Source: Gammaproteobacteria bacterium
GTDB taxonomy: Bacteria > Pseudomonadota > Gammaproteobacteria > Steroidobacterales > Steroidobacteraceae
Direction: 5' to 3'
DNA: 12,809 nucleotides
Assembly: GCA_030040235.1 (NCBI GenBank)
Contig: JASHUC010000072.1
Span: forward strand, 1 to 12,809
Below the pieces are notes generated by a model that was not told the origin of the DNA, did not search any database, and was given only the letters and a program-made list of their open reading frames with translations. The position numbers were made by a program, and so were the translations under genes. This document shows, one piece after another, positions 12,208-12,809 of the stretch. Position 1 is the first letter of the stretch, and every line of letters starts with the position of its first letter.

Positions 12208-12809
12208 ATGACGAATGCACAAGCCCTGGATGCCTTCTGGATGCCGTTCACGGCCAATCGCCAGTTCAAATCGAACCCGCGCGTGCTGGCCAAAGCCTCG
12301 GGCATGTATTACTGGACCTCCGACGGGCGGCAGATTCTCGATGCGGTCGCAGGGCTGTGGTGCGTCAATGCGGGGCACGGCCGGCGTGAGATCGTTGAGG
12401 CCGTGGCGCGGCAGCTCGAGACGCTCGACTATGCTCCGCCCTTTCAAATGGGACATCCCGGAGCCTTCGAGCTCGCCAACCGGCTGAAGGAGATCGCCCC
12501 TGCGGGACTCGATCACGTGTTCTTCGGCAATTCGGGCTCCGAGGCCGTCGATACCGCGCTCAAGATCGCGGTCGGCTATCACCGCGTGCGCGGCGAGGCG
12601 TCGCGAACGCGTCTCATCGGCCGGGAGCGCGCCTACAACGGAGTCGGATTCGGGGGCATCTCCGTCGGGGGCATCGCACCCAACCGCAAGATGTGGTCCG
12701 GCGTCCTCATCCCGGGGGTCGATCACCTGCCGCACACGCACGATCTTGCGCGTAATGCTTTCTCGCGCGGCCAGCCGGCGCACGGCGCGCAGCTCGCCGA
12801 GGAGCTCGA
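12208..12809 (+). CDS. bauA: Omega-amino acid:pyruvate aminotransferase (class III PLP), N-terminal part
   Basis: The first 200 residues are visible; the gene is cut by the right edge. It matches the beta-alanine/omega-amino acid:pyruvate aminotransferase family: DAFWMPFTANRQFKSNPR at 8-25, DAVAGLWCVNAGHGRREI at 45-62, LDYAPPFQMGHP at 73-84, the phosphate-binding FFGNSGSEAVDTALKIA at 105-121, RLIGRERAYNGVGFGG at 135-150, and a VDHLPHTHD stretch at 171-179. Family members move the terminal amino group of beta-alanine, GABA-like acids or some diamines to pyruvate, giving a semialdehyde and alanine. The PLP lysine lies beyond the edge. The ATG at 12208 starts the conserved sequence; its ribosome site is poor (AAAGCGAGC). 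Lying close to puuB and the pot genes, it may take part in polyamine breakdown (GABA, putrescine or 3-aminopropionate), but the substrate is inference. Confidence 0.88.
   Translation, partial: MTNAQALDAFWMPFTANRQFKSNPRVLAKASGMYYWTSDGRQILDAVAGLWCVNAGHGRREIVEAVARQLETLDYAPPFQMGHPGAFELANRLKEIAPAGLDHVFFGNSGSEAVDTALKIAVGYHRVRGEASRTRLIGRERAYNGVGFGGISVGGIAPNRKMWSGVLIPGVDHLPHTHDLARNAFSRGQPAHGAQLAEEL

Overview
The window is GC-rich, gene-dense DNA from a proteobacterium, most likely a gammaproteobacterium. This rests on the fused RlmK/RlmL rRNA methyltransferase, the PotF-PotG-PotH-PotI transporter set, and a Puu-type gamma-glutamylation route for putrescine. I cannot name a species. No tRNA, rRNA, CRISPR array, insertion sequence or integrase is visible. 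There is no gene-free stretch longer than 187 bases.

Layout. From 8428 down to the left edge, nine genes on the minus strand form one tightly packed transcription unit: puuD, puuA (glutamine-synthetase-like), potF, potG, potH, potI, a polyphosphate-glucokinase-type ROK kinase, a YbdL-like methionine/aromatic aminotransferase, and a Cys/Met-metabolism PLP enzyme cut by the window edge. Adjacent genes overlap by 4 to 11 bases or are separated by only 10 to 11 bases. A 187-base divergent control region (8429-8615) separates this unit from puuB on the plus strand. It holds a near-palindrome, a 9-base direct repeat and a candidate extended -10. Convergent to puuB, and overlapping its 3' end by 31 bases, is rlmL (minus strand). 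After a 68-base divergent spacer comes the start of an omega-amino acid:pyruvate aminotransferase gene (plus strand, cut by the right edge).

How the genes work together. PotF captures putrescine outside the inner membrane, PotH/PotI form the channel and PotG supplies ATP-driven force. PuuA joins putrescine to glutamate, PuuB oxidises gamma-glutamyl-putrescine to the aldehyde, an aldehyde dehydrogenase (PuuC, not in this window) would make gamma-glutamyl-GABA, and PuuD releases GABA. The right-edge aminotransferase belongs to the family that handles beta-alanine, GABA-like and diamine substrates, so it may act on products of this pathway.

The unexpected part is the operon tail. A polyphosphate-dependent-type glucokinase and two PLP enzymes of methionine/sulfur amino acid type are translationally coupled to a putrescine uptake and catabolism operon. 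No described role accounts for this grouping, and it is the best candidate in the window for something undescribed. rlmL looks like a housekeeping gene lying between two polyamine-related genes.
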